Of a stretch of DNA of 64,000 bases, positions 1 to 9,402 are shown piece after piece. Source of the stretch: Listeria fleischmannii subsp. fleischmannii LU2006-1 (lineage in GTDB: Bacteria; Bacillota; Bacilli; Lactobacillales; Listeriaceae); assembly GCF_000344175.1 (NCBI RefSeq), contig NZ_ALWW01000004.1, forward strand, positions 116-64,115, given 5' to 3'. Under the pieces are notes generated by a model. That model had not been told where the DNA came from and searched no databases. It saw only the letters and a list, made by a program, of their open reading frames with translations. Position numbers and translations under genes: made by a program. Position 1 is the first letter of the stretch; each line of letters opens with the position of its first letter.

Positions 1-443
1 TAAGTGAAGTCCCTGATTCCGGGGCGCGTACCGCAGGCGTTAAAGCGATTAATTTAAAAGCAAATGATGCAGTCATCGGTGGTTTTGTGATTTCGCCTGA
101 TGAAACTCGAAATATGGTTTTAATCACACAACGAGGCTCACTAAAACAAATGAAGCTTTCGGAATTTGAACCTATATCGCGTGCCAAACGAGGCTTGCTA
201 ATGTTGCGCGAACTAAAAACGAATCCACATCGCTTCGTATCCATTTCGCTCATTGGAAAAACAGATAAATTGATAATCGAAACGAACAAAGAACAACTTA
301 TCGAACTAGATGCCGAAAATCTTCATTTAACAGATCGTTATTCAAATGGGTCGTTTGTTCTCGATGAAACACTAGAAGGAGAACCAATCGATATGTGGAC
401 CGTTATCCCGGAAATTACAGATAGCGAACCGCCAGAATCTTGA
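1..443 (+). CDS. parC: DNA topoisomerase IV subunit A, C-terminal end (partial)
   Basis: The reading frame enters from the left edge, with the first full codon at base 3, and ends at the TGA at 441-443, so about 146 residues of the C-terminus are visible. ParC pairs with ParE to form topoisomerase IV, which decatenates daughter chromosomes. The visible part belongs to the DNA-wrapping beta-pinwheel domain of the GyrA/ParC family, with blade-like repeats such as NMVLITQRGSLKQM followed by AKRGLLMLRELK. The breakage-reunion domain and active-site tyrosine lie outside the window. luxS begins 21 bases downstream, the same parC-luxS order as in Listeria. I prefer ParC to GyrA because of this neighbour and the short acidic tail; that choice is inference. 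Confidence 0.88.
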   Translation, partial: SEVPDSGARTAGVKAINLKANDAVIGGFVISPDETRNMVLITQRGSLKQMKLSEFEPISRAKRGLLMLRELKTNPHRFVSISLIGKTDKLIIETNKEQLIELDAENLHLTDRYSNGSFVLDETLEGEPIDMWTVIPEITDSEPPES

Positions 444-464
444 TAAATAAAAGGAGCTGATCGA

Positions 465-929
465 ATGTCTGATAAAATGAACGTGGAGAGCTTCAACCTA
501 GATCATACAAAAGTAAAAGCCCCATACGTAAGACTCGCTGGGACGAAAACGGGGTTTCACGGTGATGAAATTTATAAGTATGATGTTCGTTTTAAACAAC
601 CTAATCAAGCGCACATGGAAATGCCCGCCCTGCATTCATTAGAACATTTAATGGCGGAACTAGCACGCAACCATACCGATAAAATTGTCGATATTAGCCC
701 AATGGGGTGCCAAACGGGCTTTTATGTGTCACTTATCAATCATGATGACTTCACGGATGTCTTGCGGATTTTAGAAGCAACACTAAACGACGTTTTAGAT
801 GCGACTGAAGTTCCGGCTTGTAATGAAGTACAATGTGGCTTCGCTGCGAGCCATAGTTTAGAAGGGGCGAAACAGTTAGCCCGAGAATTTTTAAACGAAA
901 AAGAAACTTGGCCAAATGTATTTGCATAA
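465..929 (+). CDS. luxS: S-ribosylhomocysteine lyase LuxS
   Basis: LuxS cleaves S-ribosylhomocysteine to homocysteine and DPD, the precursor of autoinducer-2, in the activated methyl cycle. The 154-residue length is normal for Bacillales LuxS. The metal-binding motif HSLEH (His57, His61) and a third ligand Cys124 in EVQCGF are present, as is the catalytic cysteine Cys82 in MGCQTGFY. An AAGGAG ribosome-binding site at 451-456 lies nine bases before the ATG. The gene follows parC on the same strand and is closed by a strong hairpin shared with the convergent oatA. Nothing looks damaged. Confidence 0.97.
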   Translation: MSDKMNVESFNLDHTKVKAPYVRLAGTKTGFHGDEIYKYDVRFKQPNQAHMEMPALHSLEHLMAELARNHTDKIVDISPMGCQTGFYVSLINHDDFTDVLRILEATLNDVLDATEVPACNEVQCGFAASHSLEGAKQLAREFLNEKETWPNVFA

Positions 930-931
930 AA

Positions 932-959
932 AAAGAGGTTCCGATTTCGGAACCTCTTT
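932..959. terminator. Bidirectional terminator between luxS and oatA
   Basis: A perfect 12-bp stem (932-943 pairing with 948-959) has a 4-base loop and is flanked by an A-run on the left and a T-run on the right, so it can end transcription from both convergent genes. It overlaps the oatA stop codon. Confidence 0.9.
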
Positions 960-2803
960 ATTTTTTCATAGCATCAAGCGCTAAATTAACATAAGCTTGC
1001 GAGCCGGTTTTTGTAAGATGCACACCATCAGGCGCGAAATAACTACTGTGATTTACGGCGACTGAATACCAATCAATAACCGTCACATTGGAGCGATTAG
1101 ATACATTTTTGATAGCCTGATTTACTTCCGATTCCCAGCCCCGCGGAACACGAGTATTGACAAGGTAAACATCGGCCTGGTCAAAGCGATCCAAAAGCTG
1201 ATTTAGTTGCTTCTCGGTAAATGGCCCATTTGTGCCAAGTTCAATTAAAATGGCGCTACCTTTTGAATTGAATTTTTTATAACTATACGACACATCAATC
1301 GCATCAACGAGCTGCCTTCCGATTTTACCATCAATCGTGACATTTGGAATCGCCTCTTTTAAGAAAGGTTCAATATCAATCATAATGGAATCGCCTAACG
1401 CTAGTGTTTGCGTATAGGTGTATGTTTTCTTAGCTGGTTTTGGTGTGATAGCTTTTTGTTCTGTATTTTTTTCCTTCAGTTTTAGGCTGTTTAGCGGGTT
1501 GCTTTTCTTCTTTTTTGCTTTCCGTTTTTTCACTATTTGTAGACGTTTTGACTTCTGTTACGGTGTGTTCGGCTTTTGTTTTAATTGGAAGAATGCCAGA
1601 CATGCCAGTTGCAAAAATTCCGACGGATAAAACGAGTGCTGAAATAGCCGCCCAAAGTCCGATAGGTTTATTTTTTATTACAGCATAATTTCTATGCCTA
1701 AATCCTTTAACATACGCGATAAATCCTTTTTTTCGAATTGGTGTTTCAACAAAGCGGAAAGAAAGCTCGGCAATAACAAATGTAGCCGCAACTTGAAGGG
1801 CAGCACGTAGCAGGCTAGGCTGTCCGATTTCAGTAACCGGTGTGGTTAAAGTGATAATCGGGTAATGCCACAAATAAATCCCATAAGATCTCGTTCCAAT
1901 CCACCGTAGAGGTCTAAAGCTAAAGAGGCGACTTAAGTAACACGAAGGGTGTGCAATTGTGGCAATCATGAGAACCCCTAAAATAGCCACTAAAAATAGT
2001 CCGCCGCGATATAAAAAGGGTTGGTACTCATTCATGGTGTACACGAGTATGCAGAATAAAACCACGCTTATAGTTCCCGTAATATTTAAAGCTAGTTTAC
2101 TTTGTTGCGGTATTTTTGGACTTAATCGATTAAATGGCCATAAAAACGCTAGGGCGCAACCGATTAATAAATCAAATAAACGTGTATCGGTTCCGTAATA
2201 AACGCGACTTGGATCAGCCCCTGGCGTATAAAGTACAGCCATTAAAATTGCGGATAAAAGTGCGATGATGATTATAATACGTAGTAACCATTTCGGATTT
2301 TTTATCCAACGTAAGAAGCCGTATAAAAATAGCGGCCATACTAAGTAAAATTGTTCTTCAATCGCAAGCGACCACAAGTTTTTAAGTGGTGAAGGTAGGC
2401 CAAACGAGTCAAAATAAGACACGTTATGAAAGATAAACCACCAATTACTCATATAAAAAAAGGAAGCGATGGCATCACCACGTAATGTTGTTAGTAATTC
2501 ACGATTAAAAAGAACGGCAAAAATCACAACAGTAATAATCATTAAGTAAGCGGCAGGAATCAAACGCCTAAAACGCCTTAACCAAAAATCTTTTAAGTGT
2601 ATCGTATTTTCATTTTCATATTGTGTAAGTAAAATATTCGTAATTAAATATCCAGATAGTACAAAAAATATATCAACGCCGATAAAACCGCCTTGTGCCC
2701 ATGAAAAGTTTAAATGATAGGCAATAACAGCTAGGACAGCAAGTGCACGAAGTCCATCAATACTCGGAACATATTTTCTACTGTATCGAGCTGTTCTCTT
2801 CAA
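958..2803 (-). pseudogene. oatA: Peptidoglycan O-acetyltransferase OatA-like protein (acyltransferase-3 plus SGNH), frameshifted
   Basis: OatA moves acetyl groups across the membrane and places them on MurNAc, which gives lysozyme resistance. The N-terminal ~380 residues are a multi-spanning acyltransferase-3 domain: RALAVLAVIAYHLNF near the start, then a series of hydrophobic helices. After a Lys/Glu/Thr-rich linker comes an SGNH hydrolase-like domain with the GDS block (LALGDSIMID), the GTN block (ELGTNG) and the DGVHLT catalytic Asp/His block. The two halves are in different frames: the first frame stops at 1430 and the second opens before it. Removing one base from the T7 run at 1466-1472 (A7 on the coding strand) joins them into about 614 residues, the family's normal build. 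The start is a TTG at 2803 behind TAGGAG. The indel may be a sequencing error or a phase-variable tract. Confidence 0.85.
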
Positions 2804-2983
2804 AATAACATCTCCTATTATTTGTGTAATTTCTTTGTTTGTCTCTTGAAGTCAAGTACAATAATACCACACAAATATATCACTGTAACGCAGAAAACAG
2901 CGTCTTTAACTAATTTTAATAAATTTGAGTCATTTGGAATAGTAAAAAAGAATGGCGTTCGGTTCACCTTAACAAACTAAATG

Positions 2984-3012
2984 TTTGCATTTGTGAAATG
3001 GTTCGGTATAAT
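2984..3012 (+). promoter_or_regulatory. Probable glpD promoter
   Basis: A TTTGCA -35 box (2984-2989) and a perfect TATAAT -10 box (3007-3012) are separated by 17 bases. Transcription would start near 3020 and run into the terminator-bearing glpD leader. The rest of the 2804-3188 gap holds no convincing ORF. Confidence 0.65.
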
Positions 3013-3053
3013 AAAGTTAAGTTAATACGAGATTATTGTCTATTTGAGATGAG

Positions 3054-3103
3054 AGAGACTACAAACGGCGAGCGCAATCGCTTTGTTTGTAGTCTCTTTT
3101 TTT
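3054..3103 (+). terminator. Leader terminator upstream of glpD (GlpP-type antitermination)
   Basis: A perfect 13-bp stem (3054-3066 with 3085-3097) is followed by a run of seven T, between the promoter and the glpD start about 85 bases further on. A terminator inside a 5' leader implies read-through control. In Bacillus subtilis the glpD leader has such a terminator and GlpP with glycerol-3-phosphate lets polymerase pass; applying that here is inference by family and position. No glpP gene lies in the window. Confidence 0.8.
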
Positions 3104-3188
3104 ATCAAAATGTTTAGAAACTGCTTGAAGTGGAAAAAGCCGAGTAGTTAACAGGATAATAGTCTAAATTTGAGGGGGCATATACAAA

Positions 3189-4865
3189 ATGGTACAGTTA
3201 TTTTCAGCATTTGACAGAGAAACAATTGAAAGAAAAGCACAAGATGAAACGTTTGACCTTGTCATCATTGGCGGTGGGATAACAGGAGCTGGTATAGCTC
3301 TAGATGCGGTTAGCCGTGGGATGTCGGTTGCGCTAGTTGAAATGGGAGATTTTGCAAGCGGTACCTCCAGCCGATCAACTAAACTTGTACATGGTGGATT
3401 GCGGTATTTACAGCAATTTGAAGTAAAGGAAGTAGCCGAACTAGGTAAGGAGCGTGCGATTGTATATGAAAATGGACCACATGTGACAACGCCTGAATGG
3501 ATGATGTTACCTTTCCATAAAGGTGGTAATATGGGGAAAACAACAGCCTCAATGGGTATTCGTTTATATGATTATCTTGCTGGTGTTAAAAAAGATGAAC
3601 GTCGTCAAATTCTTTCTGTGAAAGAGACACTTGCGAAAAATCCATTTGTTAAAAAAGAAGGTTTAAAAGGTTCAGGCTATTATGTTGAGTACCGGACAGA
3701 TGATGCCCGTTTAACCATTGAGGTGATGAAAAAAGCAGTTGAACTTGGAGCGCTTGCGATTAATTATACGCGTGCAGAGGAACTTATTTATGATGATAAA
3801 AAACAAGTTCGTGGTGTAACCGTTACGGATCGTTTGTCAGGACGTGTATATGACATTCGCGGTCACCGAGTTATTAATGCAGCGGGACCTTGGGTAGATC
3901 GCGTGCGCAAACTTGACTATTCACACAATAATAAACATCTACGTTTAACCAAAGGGGTGCATCTTGTTATTGATAAAAGCAAGTTTCCAATGGAGCAAGC
4001 TGTTTATTTCGATACTCCTGACGGACGAATGGTTTTTGCGATTCCACGGGATAAAAAAGTGTATGTCGGTACAACAGATACCTTTTATGATGAATTTCCT
4101 ATTCACCCAAAAGCGCTTGAGTCAGACCATACTTATGTGATTAAAGCCATCAATTATATGTTTCCGGATGTGCAGATTACTGAAAAAGATATTGAATCAA
4201 GTTGGGCAGGGGTTAGACCGCTTATTTATGAAGAGGGAAAAGATCCTTCTGAAATTTCTCGAAAAGATGAAGTATGGTTTTCTGAAAGTGGCCTCATTAC
4301 TATGGCTGGTGGTAAACTAACGGGTTATCGTAAAATGGCAGAAAAACTTTTAGATGAGGTAACGAAACAATTAAGTAGTGAAACAGGTAAAACCTATTCT
4401 TCCGTACAAACGAAACACTTACCAATTTCTGGCGGGGACATTGGTGGTTCAAAAAACTTAGATACGTTTATTGATAAAAAGGCAAGAGAAGGTAACAATC
4501 GTTTTGGATGGTCACTTCCAGTCGCAAAAGAACTAGCGAAACGATTTGGTACGAATATCGATAAATTATTCACATATGCTCAGGCCCATAAGGAAAAAGA
4601 AAACACCACACTACCTAATAGTTTATATGCTGAATTACATTATTCTATCTACCATGAATCGGTTGTTCATCCTGTCGATTTCTTATTAAGAAGAACAAGT
4701 TACTTACTTTTTGATATGCCGTATTTGCTTGAATGGAAAGACGCTGTGTTAGATGAAATGCAAAATCTGTTTTCTTGGGATGAAGCGACTCAAGCCAAAT
4801 TGAAGAGAGAACTTGAAGCTGAAATTCAAGATGCAAGAGAACCTGCGGACTGGCACGATAGATAA
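3189..4865 (+). CDS. glpD: Aerobic glycerol-3-phosphate dehydrogenase (FAD)
   Basis: GlpD oxidises glycerol-3-phosphate to dihydroxyacetone phosphate at the membrane and passes electrons to quinone. The FAD-binding Rossmann motif [12 protein letters not shown] lies near residues 27-38, followed by the conserved [17 protein letters not shown] segment. A second conserved region (AAGPWVD) and the C-terminal DAO_C domain, containing the [11 protein letters not shown] segment, complete the protein. At 558 residues it is full length. The ATG at 3189 follows GAGGGGG at 3172-3178. The gene is monocistronic, with a terminator-controlled leader upstream and its own terminator downstream, which suggests glycerol-dependent control. 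Confidence 0.96.
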   Translation: MVQLFSAFDRETIERKAQDETFDLVIIGGGITGAGIALDAVSRGMSVALVEMGDFASGTSSRSTKLVHGGLRYLQQFEVKEVAELGKERAIVYENGPHVTTPEWMMLPFHKGGNMGKTTASMGIRLYDYLAGVKKDERRQILSVKETLAKNPFVKKEGLKGSGYYVEYRTDDARLTIEVMKKAVELGALAINYTRAEELIYDDKKQVRGVTVTDRLSGRVYDIRGHRVINAAGPWVDRVRKLDYSHNNKHLRLTKGVHLVIDKSKFPMEQAVYFDTPDGRMVFAIPRDKKVYVGTTDTFYDEFPIHPKALESDHTYVIKAINYMFPDVQITEKDIESSWAGVRPLIYEEGKDPSEISRKDEVWFSESGLITMAGGKLTGYRKMAEKLLDEVTKQLSSETGKTYSSVQTKHLPISGGDIGGSKNLDTFIDKKAREGNNRFGWSLPVAKELAKRFGTNIDKLFTYAQAHKEKENTTLPNSLYAELHYSIYHESVVHPVDFLLRRTSYLLFDMPYLLEWKDAVLDEMQNLFSWDEATQAKLKRELEAEIQDAREPADWHDR

Positions 4866-4875
4866 AAAAATGAAG

Positions 4876-4908
4876 ACTGGTGATAAAATGCCTATCATCA
4901 GTTTTTAT
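4876..4908 (+). terminator. Terminator of glpD
   Basis: A 10-bp stem (4876-4885 with 4893-4902, one G-U pair) is followed by a T-rich tail just after the glpD stop codon. Confidence 0.75.
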
Positions 4909-4977
4909 TTTGCAAAAAAAGGTTTGCTTCTTGCTCTTTTCATGGTACATTAGTATTAGTTGCAAGGAGGGCTTTAT

Positions 4978-5901
4978 TTGGCTAAAATTCCTGTCATTGT
5001 CCTTGTTGGCCCAACAGCAGTGGGAAAGACTGCGCTAAGTGTCCAACTTGCCAAGAAATGGAAGGGCGAAATCGTTAGTGGGGACTCTGTTCAAGTTTAT
5101 AAAAACCTTGATATTGGAACAGCTAAAATTACGGAAGACGAAAAAGAAAATATTCCACATCATTTACTTGATATTGCATCTCCAAATGAAAATTATACAG
5201 CATCACGGTTTAAAGAAGATACTCTTCAAGCAATTGAAGATATTTTCATGAGGGGAAAACAGCCTTTTGTTGTTGGGGGAACAGGTTTGTATGTTCAGTC
5301 TGTTTTTTATGACTACAAATTTGGTGAATCAGGTGAAGATGTTGTTTTTCGTAATGAAATGAACCAGCTGGATCCGGAAATTTTATTTGAGCGTTTAAAA
5401 AAGCTTGATCCAAAAAGCGCAGAGACTATTCATCCGAATAATAAACGACGAGTGATTCGCGCTCTTGAAGTCATGCATGTGACAAAAAGACCATTTAGCT
5501 CCATGCAAACTCATCAGACGCTAAACGAACGTTTTAAACCACTTTTTATTGGTCTAGATTTACCTAGAGAGGTTTTATACGAGCGGATTAATTTGCGAGT
5601 TGATAATATGATTGGTGAAGGGCTTCTAGATGAAGCAAAATGGCTTTACGAACAACATTTAGGTGACAATTCGGCTACACGGGCCATTGGCTATAAAGAA
5701 TTATTTCAATACTTCGATGGTCAAATTTCATTAGAAAAGGCTATCGAATTAATTAAAAAGAACTCACGGCACTTTGCAAAACGCCAATTAACGTGGTTTA
5801 GAAATCGTATGTCTGTCAACTGGTTTAATTTAGCAGAGGAAGACAGTGTTTCGCAAATAGACGAGACAATAAAGCGTTTTTTAGACAAAGAAACGGTTTG
5901 A
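4978..5901 (+). CDS. miaA: tRNA dimethylallyltransferase MiaA
   Basis: MiaA adds the dimethylallyl group to A37 of tRNAs that read UNN codons. The P-loop GPTAVGKT begins at residue 11, the DSVQVYKNLDIGTAK substrate segment follows, and the C-terminal part has the typical TRAIGYKE and KRQLTWFR motifs. I place the start at TTG 4978, seven bases after an AAGGAGG site, which gives 307 residues. An upstream in-frame ATG at 4960 would leave the ribosome-binding site inside the gene. hfq follows 99 bases downstream, the conserved miaA-hfq order. Confidence 0.95.
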   Translation: MAKIPVIVLVGPTAVGKTALSVQLAKKWKGEIVSGDSVQVYKNLDIGTAKITEDEKENIPHHLLDIASPNENYTASRFKEDTLQAIEDIFMRGKQPFVVGGTGLYVQSVFYDYKFGESGEDVVFRNEMNQLDPEILFERLKKLDPKSAETIHPNNKRRVIRALEVMHVTKRPFSSMQTHQTLNERFKPLFIGLDLPREVLYERINLRVDNMIGEGLLDEAKWLYEQHLGDNSATRAIGYKELFQYFDGQISLEKAIELIKKNSRHFAKRQLTWFRNRMSVNWFNLAEEDSVSQIDETIKRFLDKETV

Positions 5902-6000
5902 TGGTGCGGAATATAGGGTAATGATGTTTAGAATAGTTTATGAACTGTTTTAGATGAACCTCTTTAAAGGGGAGTTCTTAGAAAGATAGGAGAGGTATAC

Positions 6001-6231
6001 ATGACTAAAGGTGGACAAGCTTTACAAGATCAATATTTAAACCAATTAAGAAAAGAAAAGATTTTAGCAACCGTGTTCTTAACAAATGGTTTCCAATTAC
6101 GTGGAAGAGTAGTTAGCTTTGATAATTTTACAGTTCTTCTTGATGTAGAAGGAAAACAACAATTAGTATTTAAACATGCGATTTCGACATTCTCACCACA
6201 AAAAAATGTGGCGCTAAATTCGGAGGATTAA
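6001..6231 (+). CDS. hfq: RNA chaperone Hfq
   Basis: Hfq forms a hexameric Sm-like ring that binds small RNAs and A-rich mRNA. The 76-residue protein has the Sm1 motif (residues about 23-45, [16 protein letters not shown]) and the Sm2 signature with KHAIST near residue 58, whose Lys-His pair forms the RNA site. It lacks the long C-terminal tail of enterobacterial Hfq, as is usual in Listeria. It starts at ATG 6001 after AGGAGAGG. It sits between miaA and hflX as in many bacteria, and a terminator follows. Confidence 0.96.
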   Translation: MTKGGQALQDQYLNQLRKEKILATVFLTNGFQLRGRVVSFDNFTVLLDVEGKQQLVFKHAISTFSPQKNVALNSED

Positions 6232-6251
6232 TCGCATTTCAATTGCGTAAA

Positions 6252-6278
6252 AGGCAGGTGAAAACTCCTGTCTTTTTT
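6252..6278 (+). terminator. Terminator of miaA-hfq
   Basis: A 7-bp stem, AGGCAGG with CCTGTCT (one G-U pair), and a T6 tail lie between hfq and hflX. Confidence 0.75.
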
Positions 6279-6309
6279 GCTGTAGACATAAAGAAGAGGT
6301 GCGGGCAAA

Positions 6310-7527
6310 ATGGAAAAGGAACAAGTGATTGTAGTCGGTGTTTTATTAAAAGATGCGGATGAGGTGGCATTTCATTATTCAATGGAAGAATTAGGTCGGC
6401 TTGTGGATACTGCGAACGGGGAAGTTATTAGCCAGATGGTGCAAAAAATGGAACGCGTTCGAAAGGAAAGTTATATCGGCCGAGGCAAGCTAGAGGAGCT
6501 TAAAAACCTTGTACTTGAGACAGAAGCAGATACGGTCATCTTTAATAGTGAATTAACACCATCGCAAATTCGAAATATTGAAGCGGAGATTGATGCGAAA
6601 ATTATTGACCGCACCAGCCTGATTTTAGATATTTTTGCGATGCGTGCAAAATCGCGAGAAGGTAAATTACAAGTAGCCTATGCTCAGTATGAATATTTAT
6701 TACCTCGCCTTTCAGGACAAGGGAGCTCTCTTTCAAAGCTCGGTGGAGGTATTGGGACGAGAGGGCCGGGGGAAACGAAGCTTGAGATGGATCGTCGTTT
6801 GTTGAGGCTTAAAATGCATCAAATTAAAGAAGAGTTGGCACAAGTTGAGAAGCATCGTGAACGTATTCGCGAAAAGCGCAAACAAAACGGGGTTTTTCGC
6901 TTTGGATTGATCGGCTATACAAACGCAGGGAAATCAACTATTTTTAATCAACTAACTAAAGCTGAAACGTTAGAAGAAGACCAACTTTTTGCAACTCTTG
7001 ATCCGACAACGCGAAAAATGAAGCTTGTGAATGGCTTTGAAGTGCTTCTTACCGATACGGTTGGTTTTATTCAAGATTTACCGACTTCGCTTGTTGCAGC
7101 TTTTAAATCCACCCTTGAAGAGAGTGCGGATATGGATATGCTTTTGCATGTTGTAGATAGCTCGAATGCGGATTATATGAAGCATATTAAAACAGTAAAA
7201 GATATTTTACAGGCTCTTCAAATAAGTGATATTCCAGTTTTAACATTGTATAATAAAAAAGATAAACAACATCCGACTTTTATCGCAACCGAAGCAAATG
7301 ACATGGAAACTTCAGCGTTACAGGTGAATTTTCAAGATGAAATGCGTGAGCGGTTGTTAGAGGAAGTTAAAAAAATATGGATTCCTTACTTTTTAACTGT
7401 GAAAGCAAGTGAAGGGACTAAAATAGCTTTTTTGAAACGAGCGACTTATATTTCAAAAATGGATTTTGATGAAATAAATGAAACCTATCAAATTCGGGGC
7501 TATTTTTCTGGAAAGGAAAGACTATGA
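6310..7527 (+). CDS. hflX: Ribosome-associated GTPase HflX
   Basis: HflX is a GTPase that binds 50S subunits and splits stalled or hibernating ribosomes. The N-terminal nucleotide-binding-like domain contains the family signature GGIGTRGPGETKLE near residue 151. The G domain starts with the P-loop GYTNAGKST (about residue 204), followed by DTVGFI (G3) and NKKD (G4). At 405 residues it is full length. The stop overlaps the start of ynbB by four bases, so the two are co-translated. The ATG at 6310 follows GAAGAGGTGCGGG. Confidence 0.95.
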   Translation: MEKEQVIVVGVLLKDADEVAFHYSMEELGRLVDTANGEVISQMVQKMERVRKESYIGRGKLEELKNLVLETEADTVIFNSELTPSQIRNIEAEIDAKIIDRTSLILDIFAMRAKSREGKLQVAYAQYEYLLPRLSGQGSSLSKLGGGIGTRGPGETKLEMDRRLLRLKMHQIKEELAQVEKHRERIREKRKQNGVFRFGLIGYTNAGKSTIFNQLTKAETLEEDQLFATLDPTTRKMKLVNGFEVLLTDTVGFIQDLPTSLVAAFKSTLEESADMDMLLHVVDSSNADYMKHIKTVKDILQALQISDIPVLTLYNKKDKQHPTFIATEANDMETSALQVNFQDEMRERLLEEVKKIWIPYFLTVKASEGTKIAFLKRATYISKMDFDEINETYQIRGYFSGKERL

Positions 7528-8771
7528 ACGAAAAAGTGAAAAAGTTAAAACAGCAAGCAGAAGAACGGATTATTAAATTAAATCAGGAAACAGATGAAAT
7601 CGCGGAAAAAAATCAAGCGAAAGTATTAGAAGCGTTCCGCAAAAATAAAGTGAGCGATTTTCATTTTAACCCTTCCACAGGCTACGGCTATGATGATGAA
7701 GGAAGAGATACGCTGGAAGCTGTTTATGCGGATGTCTTTCATAGTGAAAAAGCGATTGTACGACCACAGCTTATTTCAGGAACGCATGCGATTGGTACGG
7801 CTCTTTTTGGTGTTTTACGTCCATCAGATAAACTTTTATATATTACAGGAAAGCCTTACGACACGCTTGAAGAGATTGTAGGCGTTCGGGGAAGCGGCAA
7901 TGGCTCATTGAAAGATTTTCATATCGATTATGAAGCCGTTCCTTTGAAAGAAAATCAAGTTGATTTTGAAAGCGTGGCTGAAAAAATAACGGCAAATACA
8001 AAAATGATTGGGATTCAGCGTTCAAAAGGTTACGCAAATCGGGATTCCTTTACGATTAATCAAATTAAAGAAATGATTCAATTTGTTAAAAATAAGAAAC
8101 CGGATATCATTGTTTTTGTCGATAACTGTTATGGTGAATTTGTTGAAATTGAAGAACCGACAGATGTTGGCGCAGATTTAATGGCAGGCTCGCTCATAAA
8201 AAACCCGGGCGGGGGTCTTGCTAAAATCGGGGGATATATCGCCGGGAAAAAAACACTTGTGGAAAAATGTGGTTATCGCTTAACGACGCCTGGAATAGGG
8301 CTTGAAGCGGGGGCTTCACTTTATAGTTTGCTTGATATGTATCAAGGTTTCTTTTTAGCTCCACATGTTGTTTCTCAGGCTGTTAAAGGTGCTAGATTTA
8401 CAGCGGCCATGCTATCATTATGCGGTATCGAAACTAGTCCTTCTTGGGATGCAAAACGAACTGATTTAATTCAAAGTGTCTCTTTTCATGATTCTAAAAA
8501 AATGACCTTGTTTGCGCAAGCTATTCAAGCAGCTTCACCAATTAATGCTCACGTAAAACCAATTGGGGCCTACATGCCTGGTTATGAAGATGACGTTATC
8601 ATGGCAGCTGGAACCTTTATTCAAGGTGCTAGTTTGGAACTCACAGCGGATGGCCCGATTCGTCCTCCTTACGAGCTTTATGTGCAGGGCGGCTTAACTT
8701 ATGAGCACGTGAAAATAGCTGTAACGGAAGCGGTTGGTTCGTTAGTTGAAAATCATGTGTTAGAGTTATAG
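7524..8771 (+). CDS. ynbB: PLP-dependent aluminium-resistance family protein YnbB (methionine gamma-lyase-like)
   Basis: This 415-residue protein belongs to the fold-type I PLP family named 'aluminium resistance protein', related to cystathionine gamma-synthase/methionine gamma-lyase. The probable PLP lysine is in SLIKNPGGGLAKIGGYIAG (about residues 219-237) and the preceding aspartate in VFVDNCYGEFVE. The substrate in the cell is not established. It overlaps hflX by ATGA and is followed by a terminator. The B. subtilis counterpart lies next to the glnRA locus, as here. Confidence 0.9.
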   Translation: MNEKVKKLKQQAEERIIKLNQETDEIAEKNQAKVLEAFRKNKVSDFHFNPSTGYGYDDEGRDTLEAVYADVFHSEKAIVRPQLISGTHAIGTALFGVLRPSDKLLYITGKPYDTLEEIVGVRGSGNGSLKDFHIDYEAVPLKENQVDFESVAEKITANTKMIGIQRSKGYANRDSFTINQIKEMIQFVKNKKPDIIVFVDNCYGEFVEIEEPTDVGADLMAGSLIKNPGGGLAKIGGYIAGKKTLVEKCGYRLTTPGIGLEAGASLYSLLDMYQGFFLAPHVVSQAVKGARFTAAMLSLCGIETSPSWDAKRTDLIQSVSFHDSKKMTLFAQAIQAASPINAHVKPIGAYMPGYEDDVIMAAGTFIQGASLELTADGPIRPPYELYVQGGLTYEHVKIAVTEAVGSLVENHVLEL

Positions 8772-8810
8772 AACTAACATATTCATTGTAAAAAAAAATA
8801 AAGTTTTTTT

Positions 8811-8839
8811 GACACAGACCATTTCACTGTGTCTTTTTT
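8811..8839 (+). terminator. Terminator of hflX-ynbB
   Basis: A perfect 7-bp stem GACACAG/CTGTGTC (8811-8817, 8827-8833) is followed by six T. Confidence 0.85.
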
Positions 8840-8877
8840 ATGCCTAAAAGCGTTCTGTCTCAATGAGTTTAGATGTA

Positions 8878-8928
8878 TGTTAGATTATCTAACATAGATT
8901 TGACAAATGATTTAACGTACATTATAAT
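8878..8928 (+). promoter_or_regulatory. GlnR/TnrA box and promoter of glnRA
   Basis: TGTTAGATTATCTAACA at 8878-8894 is a perfect palindrome that fits the GlnR/TnrA consensus TGTNANATWWTNTNACA. It lies directly upstream of a textbook sigma-A promoter: TTGACA at 8900-8905, 17-base spacer, TATAAT at 8923-8928. A weaker box-like stretch overlaps the -35 region and spacer, as in B. subtilis glnRA. Repression by GlnR when glutamine is plentiful is the expected control. Confidence 0.9.
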
Positions 8929-8966
8929 GCTACTATCATAAAAAAATAAATGAGGGGGAAAACGCC

Positions 8967-9334
8967 GTGAGTGAGAAAGAAATTCGTCGATCGATGCCTC
9001 TTTTTCCAATTGGTCCCGTGATGAAACTGACAGATTTAACCGCAAGGCAGATTCGTTATTACGAAGACCAGGCTTAATCAGTCCAGCTAGAAATCAAGGG
9101 AACCACAGGCACTACTCACTTCAGGATATTGACACACTCCTTGAGATTAAAGATTACTTAAATGATGGTTTAAACATCGCAGGCATTAAAAAGATGTATC
9201 AAATCCAAGATCAAGAGAAGAAAAATCCACTTACGGATGAAGATGTACGAAAAATTCTTAGAAAAGAAATGCAACAAGCAGGGCGTTTCGTAAAAGGTGA
9301 TGATTTATCTAAAAATCAATATCCGAAATTGTAG
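8967..9334 (+). pseudogene. glnR: MerR-family glutamine-responsive repressor GlnR, frameshifted
   Basis: GlnR represses glnRA and other nitrogen genes when feedback-inhibited glutamine synthetase is present. The GTG start at 8967 follows GAGGGGGAAAACGCC. The N-terminal MerR helix-turn-helix ([14 protein letters not shown]) is intact up to codon 35, then a TAA appears. The frame resumes as [20 protein letters not shown] if one G is added to the GG at 9071-9072, giving the usual 122 residues. The C-terminal tail with RFVKGDDLSK is present. The lost base makes a GGGCTTA site read GGCTTA, exactly as in ynzC. Since glnA next door is also broken, sequencing error is likelier than real loss. Confidence 0.85.
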
Positions 9335-9402
9335 CAAAATTCTAAATCGATATTAACTTTTAAGAAGTTTATATAAATTAAATATTGGGAGGATTACAAA
9401 TT

